The notes beneath the pieces are model-generated. The model did no database searches. It was not told the origin of the DNA and worked only from the letters and a program-made list of their open reading frames with translations. From positions 2,356,001 to 2,420,000 of the forward strand of contig NZ_LR026975.1 in the NCBI RefSeq assembly GCF_900603025.1: 64,000 bases of DNA, in the 5' to 3' direction. Source of the stretch: Mycolicibacterium hassiacum DSM 44199. Its GTDB lineage: Bacteria; Actinomycetota; Actinomycetes; Mycobacteriales; Mycobacteriaceae. Of this stretch, positions 30,676-39,457 are shown in pieces; within the stretch, counting starts at the first letter, position 1, and the number at the start of each line of letters is the position of its first letter. A program made the translations under genes and the position numbers.

Positions 30676-31824
30676 ATGAACCAGACCGCCAATCCAGAGG
30701 TCATGCTGTTCGCCTCGACCACCCAGTCGTTTCTGGAGAAAGAGGCGTCGCTAAGCCGGGTTCGTGAATTGCACGAAGCCGGAACATCTTTCGAACACGA
30801 CTGGTGGCGCCGCGCCGCCGAGCTCGGCTGGACCAGCCTGCTGGTGCCCGAAGAGCTCGGCGGCGGCAGCGTCTCCGGCGACGGGGTGTCCGATCTGGCC
30901 CTGGTCGCCGAACTGGCCGGCAAGGTGGTCGCGCCCGGGCCGCTGCACCCGGTCAGCACGGTGCTGGCCGGGCTGGTCGAGGCGCCTGAGGGCCAGCGGG
31001 ACACCATCGAGGCGGTGATCGTCGGCGAGACGGTGGCCTCCTGGGCGGTCTACGAACCGGGCCGGCCATGGGCACCGCTGCAGCCGAAGGTCACCGCGGT
31101 GCCCACCGGGTCGGGCTTCCGCATCGACGGGGTCAAGGACCGCGTCGAGGCCGGCGCCGACGCCGGGCTGCTGCTGGTGACCGCGCGCTGCGACGGCGCG
31201 GTGCGCCAGTTCCTGGTGCCTACCGATGCGCCGGGCGTGACCGTCGAGCGGCAGAGTTCGATCGATCTGGTCAAGAGCTACGCGCGGGTCCGGTTCGACG
31301 GCGTGGAACTCGATGCCGGCGCGGTGGTGGGCTCTGCCGAGCAGACCCCGGCGATCATCGCGCGGCAGAGCCAGATCGCCGCGATCCTGCAGTGCGCCGA
31401 GATCGTCGGCATCCTGAACACGGTGCTGGACTTCACGATTCAGTGGGGATTCGACCGTTATTCGTTCGGCCGGCCGATCGGCTCCTACCAGGCGCTCAAA
31501 CACAAGTACGCCGACCTGAAGATCTGGCTGGAGGCGTGCCGCGCCACCACCAAGGCCGCGGTGGGTGCGGTGGCGTCACGCTCGGATAAGGCCGATCTGC
31601 TGGTCAGCGTCGCGAAATCCTATGTGGGCGAATACGCGCCGGGCGTGGTGCAGAGCTGCATCCAGCTGCACGGCGGCATCGGCGTCACCTGGGAGCACGA
31701 CCTGCACCTGTACCTGCGGCGCACCACGCTGTACCGCTCGCTGTTCGGCACCCCCGAGGAGCATCAGCTGCGCGTCTACGCGCTCGACAAGGAGCTCAAC
31801 CGATCCCTGGAGCACGCGTCATGA
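30676..31824 (+). CDS. Acyl-CoA dehydrogenase, alpha-like subunit lacking the usual catalytic Glu motif
   Basis: A 382-residue acyl-CoA dehydrogenase. It shows the FAD-binding C-terminal domain (FDRYSFGRPIGSYQALKHKYADLKIWLEACRA) and the CIQLHGGIGVTWEHDLHLYLRR block. The [12 protein letters not shown] active-site segment is replaced by TTLYRSLFGTPEEHQ. Pairs of adjacent fadE genes in mycobacteria form alpha2-beta2 complexes in which one subunit is degenerate. The overlap of its stop with the next acyl-CoA dehydrogenase start by 4 bases fits such a pair. Substrate unknown; steroid side-chain or branched acyl-CoA are possibilities from family precedent. Confidence 0.88.
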   Translation: MNQTANPEVMLFASTTQSFLEKEASLSRVRELHEAGTSFEHDWWRRAAELGWTSLLVPEELGGGSVSGDGVSDLALVAELAGKVVAPGPLHPVSTVLAGLVEAPEGQRDTIEAVIVGETVASWAVYEPGRPWAPLQPKVTAVPTGSGFRIDGVKDRVEAGADAGLLLVTARCDGAVRQFLVPTDAPGVTVERQSSIDLVKSYARVRFDGVELDAGAVVGSAEQTPAIIARQSQIAAILQCAEIVGILNTVLDFTIQWGFDRYSFGRPIGSYQALKHKYADLKIWLEACRATTKAAVGAVASRSDKADLLVSVAKSYVGEYAPGVVQSCIQLHGGIGVTWEHDLHLYLRRTTLYRSLFGTPEEHQLRVYALDKELNRSLEHAS

Positions 31825-33069
31825 CCGAAACGGCATCGGCACCGGTGCACAACACGACCGAGTCGGTCGAGGAGTTCGCCGCCCGCGCCAAGGCCTGGCT
31901 GGCCGAGAACATGCCGCGCATCGACCCGGACAACCCGCCGGACACCGACCGGGGCGCGGAGGAGCCGTGGCGGCGGGCCCGGGAGCTGCAGCGCCGGCTG
32001 TGGGACGGCGGTTTCGCCGGGATCTGTTTCCCGCGCGAGTACGGCGGTCTGGGACTGCCGTACGAGTATCAGAAGGCGTTCAACGAGGTGTCGCGCGGCT
32101 ACGAGCTGCCGATGATCCTCAACACGCCGACGTTCACCATCTGCGCGGCAACGATTCTCGACACCGCCTCGGAGGAGCAGAAGAGAAAGCACATCCCCGC
32201 GGCGCTGCGCGGGGATGAGGTGCTGGTGCAGCTGCTCAGTGAGCCCAGCGGCGGATCGGATCTGGCCGGGGTGATCACCCGCGCCGACCGCCGGGGCGAC
32301 AAGTGGGTGATCAACGGCGCGAAGACCTGGAGCACCAGTGCGTTCGCCGCCGACTACGGGCTGATGCTGGCCCGCACCAACTGGGATGTGCCCAAACACG
32401 AGGGCCTGACGATGTTCCTGGTGCCGCTGAACTCGCCGGGCATCACCATGCGGCGCATCAAACAGGTCAACGGCTCGGTCGAGTTCTGCGAGGAGTTCTT
32501 CGACAACCTCGAGCTCGGTGACGACGCCGTCGTCGGCGAGGTCGACAAGGGTTGGGAGGTTGCCTCCCGCCAGCTCTACCACGAACGCCGCGCCGTCGGC
32601 GGCGGCTCGGAGTACGCCAGTGGCATCGGGGCCGAGGGCAAGACGGACCGGCCGATCGATTACGTCGCGCTGCTGGAGAAGACCGGCCAGGCCGACAACC
32701 CGTGGGCCCAGCAGCTCGCCGGGCGCGCGCTGGCCCACCGGATGGTGCGTGAGCAGCTCATCGACCACGTGTACCACGGGGTCACTGCATCCGGCGTCCG
32801 GATCGATCATCCGCATCGCGCACGCCGAGACGCACCAGCTGGAGTTCGACACCGCGCTGGCCATCACCGGCGCCTCCGGGGTGGTCGACGGCGACGACGA
32901 TCTGATCCGCCACGGCGAGCGCTACCTGTCGCGGCAGACGGCGTCGCTGGGCGGCGGCACGACCGAGATCGCCCGCAACGTGATCAGCGAACGCATCCTC
33001 GGCTTCCCCCGGGAGCACGCCGCGGACAAGGGAATCCCGTTCAAGGACGTCAAACGCGGCCGGAGCTGA
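31821..33069 (+). pseudogene. Acyl-CoA dehydrogenase, beta-like subunit, single frameshift
   Basis: The first 320 or so codons encode a normal acyl-CoA dehydrogenase: FPREYGGLGLPYEYQKAFNEV, QLLSEPSGGSDLAGVITRA, GAKTWSTSAF and an ALAHRMVREQLIDHVYHG helix. At about 32782-32785 the frame slips by one base (or loses two). The correct C-terminus then continues in the next frame as LHPASGSIIRIAHAETHQLEF and ends LGGGTTEIARNVISERILGFPRE at 33069. Read without correction, the protein gains a basic, unrelated tail to 33122. It is otherwise undamaged, so a sequencing indel or very recent mutation is plausible. Confidence 0.83.
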
Positions 33070-33085
33070 CGCGCCAACAGAACCC

Positions 33086-33142
33086 GCCGGCCATTAGAAC
33101 ACGCCGGCGGGCCGGCCATTAGAACCCGCCGGCCATTAGAAC
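33086..33142. repeat. Three tandem copies of a 15-base unit at the radical SAM gene 3' end
   Basis: GCCGGCCATTAGAAC occurs at 33086-33100, 33111-33125 and 33128-33142. The third copy overlaps the end of the radical SAM gene, and its TTA (33136-33138) is that gene's TAA stop on the minus strand. The other two copies therefore repeat the stop codon and last codon beyond the gene. The units lie in the gap between two convergent genes. Confidence 0.8.
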
Positions 33143-34179
33143 AATGTGGGCTGCAGCACCGCGGGCGCGTGCGCAACCGGTGCCACGGGTCCGGGGGGTT
33201 CGGGGGCGGGAGCGCTGCTGCGGAAGGTGCGGCGATCCGGGCCCAGTCCGTGTTTGGCGATCAGCGGCGTCACCCGCTCGTGCAGCATCGTGCGGTACTC
33301 GGGCGGTAGGTAGGCGCCGCGCCGGTACAGCTGGCGATAACGCTCGACCAGCTCCGGATGCGAGCGGGCCAGCCAGTCCAGGAACCAGCCCCGGGTCGAG
33401 CCGCGCAGGTGCAGCCCGAACGCCGTGACCCCGGTGGCTCCGGCGGCGGCGATCCGGCCGAGCAGCGCGTCGAGGTGGTCGGCCGAGTCGGTGAGGTACG
33501 GCAGGATCGGCGCGACCATGACGTGACAGTCCAGCCCCGCCTCGCGCACCGCGGTGATCAGCGCCAGCCGCGCCTGCGGGCTCGGGGTGCCCGGCTCGAC
33601 GTCGCGGTGCAGTGCCGGATCGCCGACCGCGAGGCTGATCGCCACGCTGACCTCGACCCGGCGCGACGCCTCGGCGATCAGCGGAAGGTCGCGGCGCAGC
33701 AGCGTGCCCTTGGTCAGGATCGAGAACGGTGTGCCCGAATCGGCAAGGGCGCCGATGATTCCCGGCATCAGCGCGTAACGGCCCTCGGCGCGCTGGTACG
33801 GGTCGGTGTTGGTGCCCAGCGCCACCGTCTCCCGGGTCCACGACGGCCGGCGCAGTTCGCGGCGCAGCACGTCGGCCACATTGATCTTCACCACGACCTG
33901 GGTGTCGAAGTCCGCACCGCAGTCCAGGTCGAGGTACTCGTGGGTGGGCCGGGCGAAGCAGTACCGGCAGGCATGCGAACAGCCGCGGTAGCCGTTGACC
34001 GTGTAGCGGAACGGCAGCATCGCCGCGTTGGGCACCTTGTTGAGCGCCGACTTGCACAGCACCTCGTGAAAGGTGATGCCCTCGAACTGCGGAGTGCGCA
34101 CCGACCGCACCAGGCCGATGCGGGCCAGACCGGGCAGGGCGCCGTCGTCGACGCCGACCCCCTGACCGTCCCACCGCAT
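33136..34179 (-). CDS. Rv2578c-family radical SAM protein
   Basis: A 347-residue radical SAM protein. The cluster motif is YRGCSHACRYCFARP (CxxxCxxC, near residue 66), followed by TVALGTNTDPYQRAEG, which resembles SplB-type proteins. FSILTKGTLLRRDLPLI and a C-terminal FGLHLRGSTRGWFLDWLARSHPELVERY follow. The family is found in actinobacteria as Rv2578c; its reaction is unknown, though the SplB-like fold and SOS control suggest nucleic-acid repair or modification. A perfect mycobacterial SOS box lies 8 bases upstream of its ATG. The 3' end is part of a tandem repeat. Confidence 0.9.
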   Translation of the reverse strand: MRWDGQGVGVDDGALPGLARIGLVRSVRTPQFEGITFHEVLCKSALNKVPNAAMLPFRYTVNGYRGCSHACRYCFARPTHEYLDLDCGADFDTQVVVKINVADVLRRELRRPSWTRETVALGTNTDPYQRAEGRYALMPGIIGALADSGTPFSILTKGTLLRRDLPLIAEASRRVEVSVAISLAVGDPALHRDVEPGTPSPQARLALITAVREAGLDCHVMVAPILPYLTDSADHLDALLGRIAAAGATGVTAFGLHLRGSTRGWFLDWLARSHPELVERYRQLYRRGAYLPPEYRTMLHERVTPLIAKHGLGPDRRTFRSSAPAPEPPGPVAPVAHAPAVLQPTLF

Positions 34180-34187
34180 ACCGCTAT

Positions 34188-34203
34188 TCGAACAATAGTT
34201 CGA
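34188..34203. promoter_or_regulatory. LexA (SOS) box
   Basis: TCGAAC-AATA-GTTCGA is an exact match to the mycobacterial SOS consensus TCGAAC-N4-GTTCGA; a further T/A pair extends it to 34187-34204. It begins 8 bases upstream of the radical SAM ATG and lies 104 bases from the divergent helR start. LexA repression of the radical SAM gene, relieved by DNA damage, follows from the known consensus. Whether it reaches helR is uncertain. Confidence 0.88.
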
Positions 34204-34307
34204 AGCGATGTCAAGAACCGCCGCTCCCCCCGGAGCCGGCCCGGAACGGGCGATGGCTCACACTCGTTGAGCCAAACGTGCGAGCAGACGTGCCGACAGC
34301 GGAGCAG

Positions 34308-36566
34308 ATGAGACCGATCGACAACACCAAGACCCACGACCAGGACCACGAGAAGGAGCTGCACGCCGAACGCGAGTACATCGCCGGGCTGTACCAGCGG
34401 CTCGACGACGAACGGGCCCGGGCCGCCGAGCGCTACCGGGCCGCGCTGGGCGCACCGGTCGACCTGCAGGACGGCTCGTCACTGGTCGACCGCGACGCCG
34501 AGGTGCGCACGGCGGCGCGCCGGATCAGCCGGCTCGACATCGCCGACGAGGGCCTGTGCTTCGGCCGACTCGACACCCGCAGCGGTGAGCGGCTCTACAT
34601 CGGCCGGATCGGGCTGTTCGACGAGGACAACGACTACGAACCGCTGCTGCTCGACTGGCGGGCACCGGCCGCGCGCCCGTTCTACACCGCGACCGCGGCC
34701 AACCCCGAGGACCTGACCCGGCGCCGTCAGTTCCGCACCCGGGGCCGGCAGGTGCTCGGCTTCATCGACGAGACGTTCGGCGAGAAGGGCGACGTCGCGG
34801 GCGATCCCGCCGACGCCGCGCTGCTGGCGGCGATCACCGCACCGCGCGGTGAACGCATGCGCGACATCGTCGCCACCATCCAGGCCGAACAGGACGAGAT
34901 CATCCGGCTCGACCATCCCGGGGTGCTGGTGATCGAGGGCGGCCCCGGCACCGGCAAGACCGCGGTGGCGCTGCACCGGGTCGCGTATCTGCTCTACACC
35001 CAGCGCGAACGCATCGAACGGCACGGGGTTCTGGTGATCGGGCCGAACTCGCAGTTCCTCGACCACATCGCCGCGGTGCTGCCGTCGCTGGGTGAGACCA
35101 CGGTGGTGTTCATGACCATCGGCGACCTGTTCTGCGGTCTGCACGTGACCGCCGAGGATCCCCCGCACGTGGCCCGGCTGAAGGGCTCGCGCAAGATGCT
35201 CGACGTGCTGGCGGCGGCGGTCGCCGACCGCGAGCGGGTGCCCGAGGAGCCGATCTACATCGAACTGGCCGATGTGACCGTGCGCATCGACGCCGAGACC
35301 GCCCAGCGGGCGATCGAGGAGGCCCGCGCCAGCGGACTGCCGCACAACCCGGCCCGCAAGGTGTTCGAGGAGATCGTGACCTATGTGCTGACCGAGCGGG
35401 CGATCGGCCGGATCGGCAAGGGCTGGCTGACCCGCGACGACCGCGAGGCCTGGGAGAGCCTGCGCGCGGACCTGACCGACGAGCTGCGCGACAACGAACG
35501 GTTCCGCTCCGCGCTCGACGAGCTGTGGCCGATCCTCACCCCGCAGTCGCTGCTGGCCTCGCTGTATTCGTCGCCGGAGCGGCTGCGGGCGGCCGGCGCC
35601 GACCCGGCGCTGTACCGCGCCGACGGCGAGGCCTGGACGGTCTCCGATGTGCCGCTGCTCGACGAGCTGGTCGACCTGCTGGGCAGCGACGGGTCCGACG
35701 GCGAGGCCGAACACCGGCGCCGGGCCGAACAGGAGTACGCCGCCGGGGTGCTCGACCTCATGGTGGCCCGCGAGGATCTGATGGACGACGAGGACCGGCT
35801 GCTGGCCACCGACGTGGTCGGCGCCGAGGAGCTGGCCGAGCGGTTCGCCGAGCGCGACACCCGCGACCTGGCCGAGCGCGCGGCGGCCGACCGCGACTGG
35901 ACCTACCGCCATGTCGTCGTCGACGAGGCTCAGGAGCTCTCCGAGATGGACTGGCGGGTGCTGATGCGACGCTGTCCCGGCCGGTCGTTCACGATCGTCG
36001 GGGACCTGGCCCAGCGCCGGTCCGCGGCCGGTGCCACCTCCTGGGAGGAGGTGCTCGAGCCCTACGTCCCGGGCCGCTGGCTGTACCGGAAGCTGACCGT
36101 CAACTACCGCACCCCCGCGGAGGTGATGGCGGTCGGGGCCAACCTGCTCGCCGAGTTCGCCCCGGACGTGCAGCCACCCCGGTCGGTGCGGGCCAGCGGG
36201 GTCGCGCCGTGGTCGCGGCGCGTCACCGACGACGAACTACCTTCCGCCATCGAGGAATTCGTCCGCACCGAGGCCGAACGCGAGGGCACCAGCGTGGTTA
36301 TCGGCCCGGCCGGCGTGCCGGGCACGGTGCCGCCGTCGGCGATCAAGGGCCTGGAGTTCGACGCCGTGCTGGTGGTCGATCCGGACCTGATCATCGCCGA
36401 GGGCCCGCGCGGCGCCACCGACCTGTACGTGGCGCTCACCCGCGCCACCCAGCGACTCGGCGTGCTGCACCGCAACCCGTTGCCGCCCGCGCTGTCCGGA
36501 CTGACCGACATCACCGGCCGGAACCCCGAACAGGCTCCCGGACAGGCACAGTCCCAGGCCAGTTGA
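34308..36566 (+). CDS. helR: HelD-type RNA polymerase recycling motor ATPase (HelR-like)
   Basis: A 752-residue SF1 helicase-like protein of the HelD family. The N-terminal region is charged and helical (ELHAEREYIAGLYQRLDDERARAAERY), probably the coiled coil that enters the polymerase secondary channel. Walker A is VIEGGPGTGKTAVAL near residue 210, Walker B VVVDEAQELSEMDW, motif III TIVGDLAQRRSA, motif IV-like LTVNYRTPAEVM, and motif VI DLYVALTRATQRLGVLH. Mycobacterial and Streptomyces homologues displace stalled or rifamycin-bound RNA polymerase. ATG 34308 follows GGAG; GTG 34290 is possible. A 12-bp hairpin spans its stop. Confidence 0.85.
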   Translation: MRPIDNTKTHDQDHEKELHAEREYIAGLYQRLDDERARAAERYRAALGAPVDLQDGSSLVDRDAEVRTAARRISRLDIADEGLCFGRLDTRSGERLYIGRIGLFDEDNDYEPLLLDWRAPAARPFYTATAANPEDLTRRRQFRTRGRQVLGFIDETFGEKGDVAGDPADAALLAAITAPRGERMRDIVATIQAEQDEIIRLDHPGVLVIEGGPGTGKTAVALHRVAYLLYTQRERIERHGVLVIGPNSQFLDHIAAVLPSLGETTVVFMTIGDLFCGLHVTAEDPPHVARLKGSRKMLDVLAAAVADRERVPEEPIYIELADVTVRIDAETAQRAIEEARASGLPHNPARKVFEEIVTYVLTERAIGRIGKGWLTRDDREAWESLRADLTDELRDNERFRSALDELWPILTPQSLLASLYSSPERLRAAGADPALYRADGEAWTVSDVPLLDELVDLLGSDGSDGEAEHRRRAEQEYAAGVLDLMVAREDLMDDEDRLLATDVVGAEELAERFAERDTRDLAERAAADRDWTYRHVVVDEAQELSEMDWRVLMRRCPGRSFTIVGDLAQRRSAAGATSWEEVLEPYVPGRWLYRKLTVNYRTPAEVMAVGANLLAEFAPDVQPPRSVRASGVAPWSRRVTDDELPSAIEEFVRTEAEREGTSVVIGPAGVPGTVPPSAIKGLEFDAVLVVDPDLIIAEGPRGATDLYVALTRATQRLGVLHRNPLPPALSGLTDITGRNPEQAPGQAQSQAS

Positions 36567-36581
36567 GCGCTGGCCTGGGAC
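36551..36581 (+). terminator. Hairpin terminator overlapping the helR stop
   Basis: GTCCCAGGCCAG at 36551-36562 pairs perfectly with CTGGCCTGGGAC at 36570-36581 around a 7-base loop that contains the helR TGA. No T-run follows. Its position between two convergent genes (helR and a minus-strand exported protein) suggests it can stop transcription from both sides. Confidence 0.62.
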
Positions 36582-36615
36582 CTCTCCCCTCCCCCGGGGC
36601 CGGTCTTGGTTGTGC

Positions 36616-37038
36616 CTACCAGGCGCCGAGCTGGCAGTGGGCGGTGTACGGGCCCTCCTGGTGGACCCGGACCTCGCCGTCGACCTCGATCTCGCAGACC
36701 GGGTTGGGCGAGGCCTGCATGGCGTGCACGCCGGTGCTCGCGGTGAGGATCGCCCACTCCGGGTCGTCCAGGGTCACCTCGAACACCCACGGCTGCTCCG
36801 GACCGATCACCACGACCTCGCTCTTGAGGTAGGTGTACGGATCGGCGTTGTAGGCCTGCTTGCTGGGCGGCGACGCGATCACATAGTTCAGCTTGAAGTC
36901 AGCGGGCGCGGCGGTCCTGAGCGTGTAACGGACCAGATGCCCGTCGCCCGGCTCGGCGCTCGCCGGCGCCGAGGACACCGCCACCGCTGCGGCCGCCAGC
37001 ATCAAGGCGGCCCCGACCCTTGTTGTCGCTGTTCGCAT
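36616..37038 (-). CDS. Exported protein with MmpS-like beta domain
   Basis: A 140-residue secreted protein. A Sec signal peptide (MRTATTRVGAALMLAAAAVAV, cleavage about ASAEP at residue 29) precedes a mature domain of about 110 residues. That domain carries VRYTLRTAAPADFKLNYVIA, PWVFEVTLDDPEWAILTAST and C-x-IEVDGEVRVHQEG-x-AHC, where two cysteines could form a disulfide. The spacing resembles the soluble domain of MmpS and related mycobacterial exported proteins, but there is no mmpL neighbour and no membrane anchor. Function unknown. It is divergent from urtA and converges on helR. Confidence 0.8.
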   Translation of the reverse strand: MRTATTRVGAALMLAAAAVAVSSAPASAEPGDGHLVRYTLRTAAPADFKLNYVIASPPSKQAYNADPYTYLKSEVVVIGPEQPWVFEVTLDDPEWAILTASTGVHAMQASPNPVCEIEVDGEVRVHQEGPYTAHCQLGAW

Positions 37039-37125
37039 GTCCCTCACATCGCCGCACCGTACCGGAACGTTACAGCGCCGGCCGCGGCCCCCGCCCCACG
37101 CGCACCGCGGCGCCACGAGACTGGG

Positions 37126-37163
37126 GTTAATTTGTTCGTCACACACAGTCATTTCACAGAAAC
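37126..37163 (+). promoter_or_regulatory. GlnR-like binding site and promoter of urtABCDE
   Basis: The actinobacterial GlnR pattern gTnAC-n6-GaAAC-n6-gTnAC-n6-GaAAC can be laid over 37126-37163 with exact spacing: GTTAA (4/5), CGTCA (poor), GTCAT (4/5), GAAAC (5/5). Eleven bases downstream, TAACGT at 37174-37179 fits the mycobacterial -10 TAnnnT, a position suited to activation. Urea uptake belongs to the GlnR nitrogen-starvation regulon in M. smegmatis (established). That this site is used is inference, since one of the four boxes is weak. Confidence 0.5.
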
Positions 37164-37266
37164 ACGGCCACTCTAACGTCCCGATTCGACACCCCCGGGT
37201 GCACAACATCCCCGCCTTCGAGCTCGTCGACCCGATGGGCGCTGTTGAATCACGGAAAGGCTGTGC

Positions 37267-38571
37267 ATGCGACTCCCACTCCGCTTCTCGCCAACCAGAT
37301 CCGCCCCTAGCTCTGCACCGACGCCGGCCAGGCGGCGTCCGGTGATCGCCGCGGGCGCCGTCGTCGCCGCCACCAGCCTGATGCTCGCGGGCTGCGGCAC
37401 GAAGGCCTCGGAGACCGATTCGGCGACCGCCGAGTCGTGCGTCGACACCTCCGGACCGACCATCAAGGTGGGGTCGCTGAACTCGTTGTCGGGCACCATG
37501 GCCATCTCCGAGGTGACGGTGCGCGACGCGATCGCGCTGGCCGTCGAGGAGATCAACGCCGACGGCGGGGTGCTGGGCAAACAGATCGAGCTCATCGGTG
37601 AGGACGGCGCGTCCGAGCCGACGGTGTTCGCCGAGAAAGCCGAGAAGCTGATCAGCAGCGACTGCGTGGCCGCGGTGTTCGGCGGCTGGACGTCGTCGAG
37701 CCGCAAGGCGATGCTGCCGGTGTTCGAGTCGAACAACGCGCTGTTGTACTACCCGGTGCAGTACGAGGGACTGGAGAGCTCGCCGAACATCTTCTACACC
37801 GGTGCCACCACCAACCAGCAGATCGTCCCGGCGCTCGACTATCTGAAGGAGCAGGGCGTCAAGTCGCTGTACCTGGTGGGCAGCGACTACGTGTTCCCGC
37901 AGACCGCCAACCGCATCATCAAGGCCTACGCCGAGGCCAACGGCATCGAGATCAAGGGTGAGGACTACACGCCGCTGGGCAGCACGGACTTCTCCACGAT
38001 CGTCAACAAGGTCCGCAACTCCGGTGCCGACGCCGTGTTCAACACCCTCAACGGCGACTCCAACGTCGCGTTCTTCCGCGAGTACCGCAACGTCGGCCTG
38101 ACCCCGGAGCAGATGCCGGTGATCTCGGTGTCGATCGCCGAGGAGGAGATCGGCGGCATCGGGGTGGAGAACATCGCCGGGCAGCTCACCGCGTGGAACT
38201 ACTACGAGACCGTCGATACGCCGGAGAACAAGAAGTTCGTCGAGGCCTACAAGGAGAAGTACGGCCGGAACAAGCCGACCTCCGACCCGATGGAGGCCGC
38301 CTACACCTCGGTGTACCTGTGGAAGAACACCGTCGAGAAGGCCGGCTCGTTCGACGTCGACAAGGTCAAGGAGGCCGCCGACGGCGTCACCTTCGATGCA
38401 CCCGAGGGACTGGTCACCCTCGACGGCGAGAACCATCACATCACCAAGACCGCGCGGATCGGCCAGATCCGTCCCGACGGCCTGATCTACACCATCTGGG
38501 AGTCGCCGGGGCCGATCGAACCGGATCCCTACCTGAAGTCGTATCCGTGGGCGGCGGGTCTGTCGAACTGA
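37267..38571 (+). CDS. urtA: Urea ABC transporter, substrate-binding lipoprotein
   Basis: A 434-residue periplasmic-type binding protein of the urea/amide branch of the Leu/Ile/Val-binding family. A lipobox, LMLAGC, with Cys43 anchors it. The mature part starts [19 protein letters not shown] and shows [39 protein letters not shown] and [14 protein letters not shown], all typical of UrtA. GGAAAGG at 37254-37260 is the ribosome site. It is first in urtABCDE, whose gene order and near-zero spacing confirm the assignment. Binds urea outside the membrane and delivers it to UrtBC. Confidence 0.95.
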   Translation: MRLPLRFSPTRSAPSSAPTPARRRPVIAAGAVVAATSLMLAGCGTKASETDSATAESCVDTSGPTIKVGSLNSLSGTMAISEVTVRDAIALAVEEINADGGVLGKQIELIGEDGASEPTVFAEKAEKLISSDCVAAVFGGWTSSSRKAMLPVFESNNALLYYPVQYEGLESSPNIFYTGATTNQQIVPALDYLKEQGVKSLYLVGSDYVFPQTANRIIKAYAEANGIEIKGEDYTPLGSTDFSTIVNKVRNSGADAVFNTLNGDSNVAFFREYRNVGLTPEQMPVISVSIAEEEIGGIGVENIAGQLTAWNYYETVDTPENKKFVEAYKEKYGRNKPTSDPMEAAYTSVYLWKNTVEKAGSFDVDKVKEAADGVTFDAPEGLVTLDGENHHITKTARIGQIRPDGLIYTIWESPGPIEPDPYLKSYPWAAGLSN

Positions 38572-38572
38572 C

Positions 38573-39457
38573 ATGGATGTCCTGATCGGGCAGCTGACAA
38601 CGGGATTGAGCCTCGGCTCGATCCTGTTGTTGGCCGCGTTGGGTCTCGCGCTGACGTTCGGCCAGATGGGCGTCATCAACATGGCGCACGGCGAGTTCAT
38701 CATGGTCGGCTGTTACACCGCCTACGTGGTGCAGCAGGTGATCGCGAGCGCCGGTGTTTCCCTGTTGATTTCGCTGCTGGTCGGTTTCCTGGTCGGCGGG
38801 GCGATGGGCGCGCTGCTGGAGGTCACGCTGATCCAGCGGATGTATCACCGTCCGCTGGACACCCTGCTGGTGACCTTCGGTGTCGGGCTGATCCTGCAGC
38901 AGGTGGCCCGCGACATCTTCGGCGCGCCCGCCGTCAACATCGTCGCCCCGCCGTGGCTGGCCGGCGGGGTGGAGATCTTGGGCGCGGTGGTGCCCAAGAC
39001 CCGGATCTTCATCCTGGTGCTGGCCGTAGCATGCGTCGCCGCGCTGGCGACCATGCTCAAGGTCAGCCCGATGGGCCGACGCATCCGCGCGGTGGTGCAG
39101 AACCGGGATCTGGCCGAGACCAGCGGGATCTCGTCGCGCCGGACCGACATCACCACGTTCTTCATCGGCTCCGGGCTGGCCGCGGTCGCCGGGGTGGCGC
39201 TGACGCTGATCGGGTCGACCAGCCCGACCATCGGGCAGAGCTATCTGATCGACGCCTTCCTGGTGGTCGTGGTCGGCGGGCTGGGCCAGATCAAGGGCAC
39301 CGTGATCGCGGCGTTCGCGCTGGGATTCCTCAACTCGTTCATCGAGTACAACACCACCGCGTCGCTGGCCAAGGTGATCCTTTTCGTGATCATCGTGGTC
39401 TTCCTGCAGGTCCGCCCGCAGGGCCTGTTCACCGTCAGATCGAGGAGCCTGGCATGA
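38573..39457 (+). CDS. urtB: Urea ABC transporter, permease subunit UrtB
   Basis: A 294-residue integral membrane permease of the LivH type with about eight hydrophobic segments. Family motifs: LTFGQMGVINMAHGEFIMVGCYTAY at the N-terminus, MGRRIRAVVQNRDLAETSGI facing the ATPases, and VVVVGGLGQIKGTVIAAFALG near the C-terminus. It starts 2 bases after urtA and its stop overlaps the urtC ATG (ATGA). Forms the urea channel with UrtC. Confidence 0.95.
   Translation: MDVLIGQLTTGLSLGSILLLAALGLALTFGQMGVINMAHGEFIMVGCYTAYVVQQVIASAGVSLLISLLVGFLVGGAMGALLEVTLIQRMYHRPLDTLLVTFGVGLILQQVARDIFGAPAVNIVAPPWLAGGVEILGAVVPKTRIFILVLAVACVAALATMLKVSPMGRRIRAVVQNRDLAETSGISSRRTDITTFFIGSGLAAVAGVALTLIGSTSPTIGQSYLIDAFLVVVVGGLGQIKGTVIAAFALGFLNSFIEYNTTASLAKVILFVIIVVFLQVRPQGLFTVRSRSLA

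Noticed and set aside
32780..32790. Programmed ribosomal frameshift in the second acyl-CoA dehydrogenase
   Set aside because: No slippery heptamer or strong downstream structure is visible, and the family does not use frameshifting. An indel is simpler.
34204..34307. Rifamycin-associated element upstream of helR
   Set aside because: Looked for a long GC-rich palindrome typical of RAE; only the SOS box and weak GGC/GCC symmetry were found.
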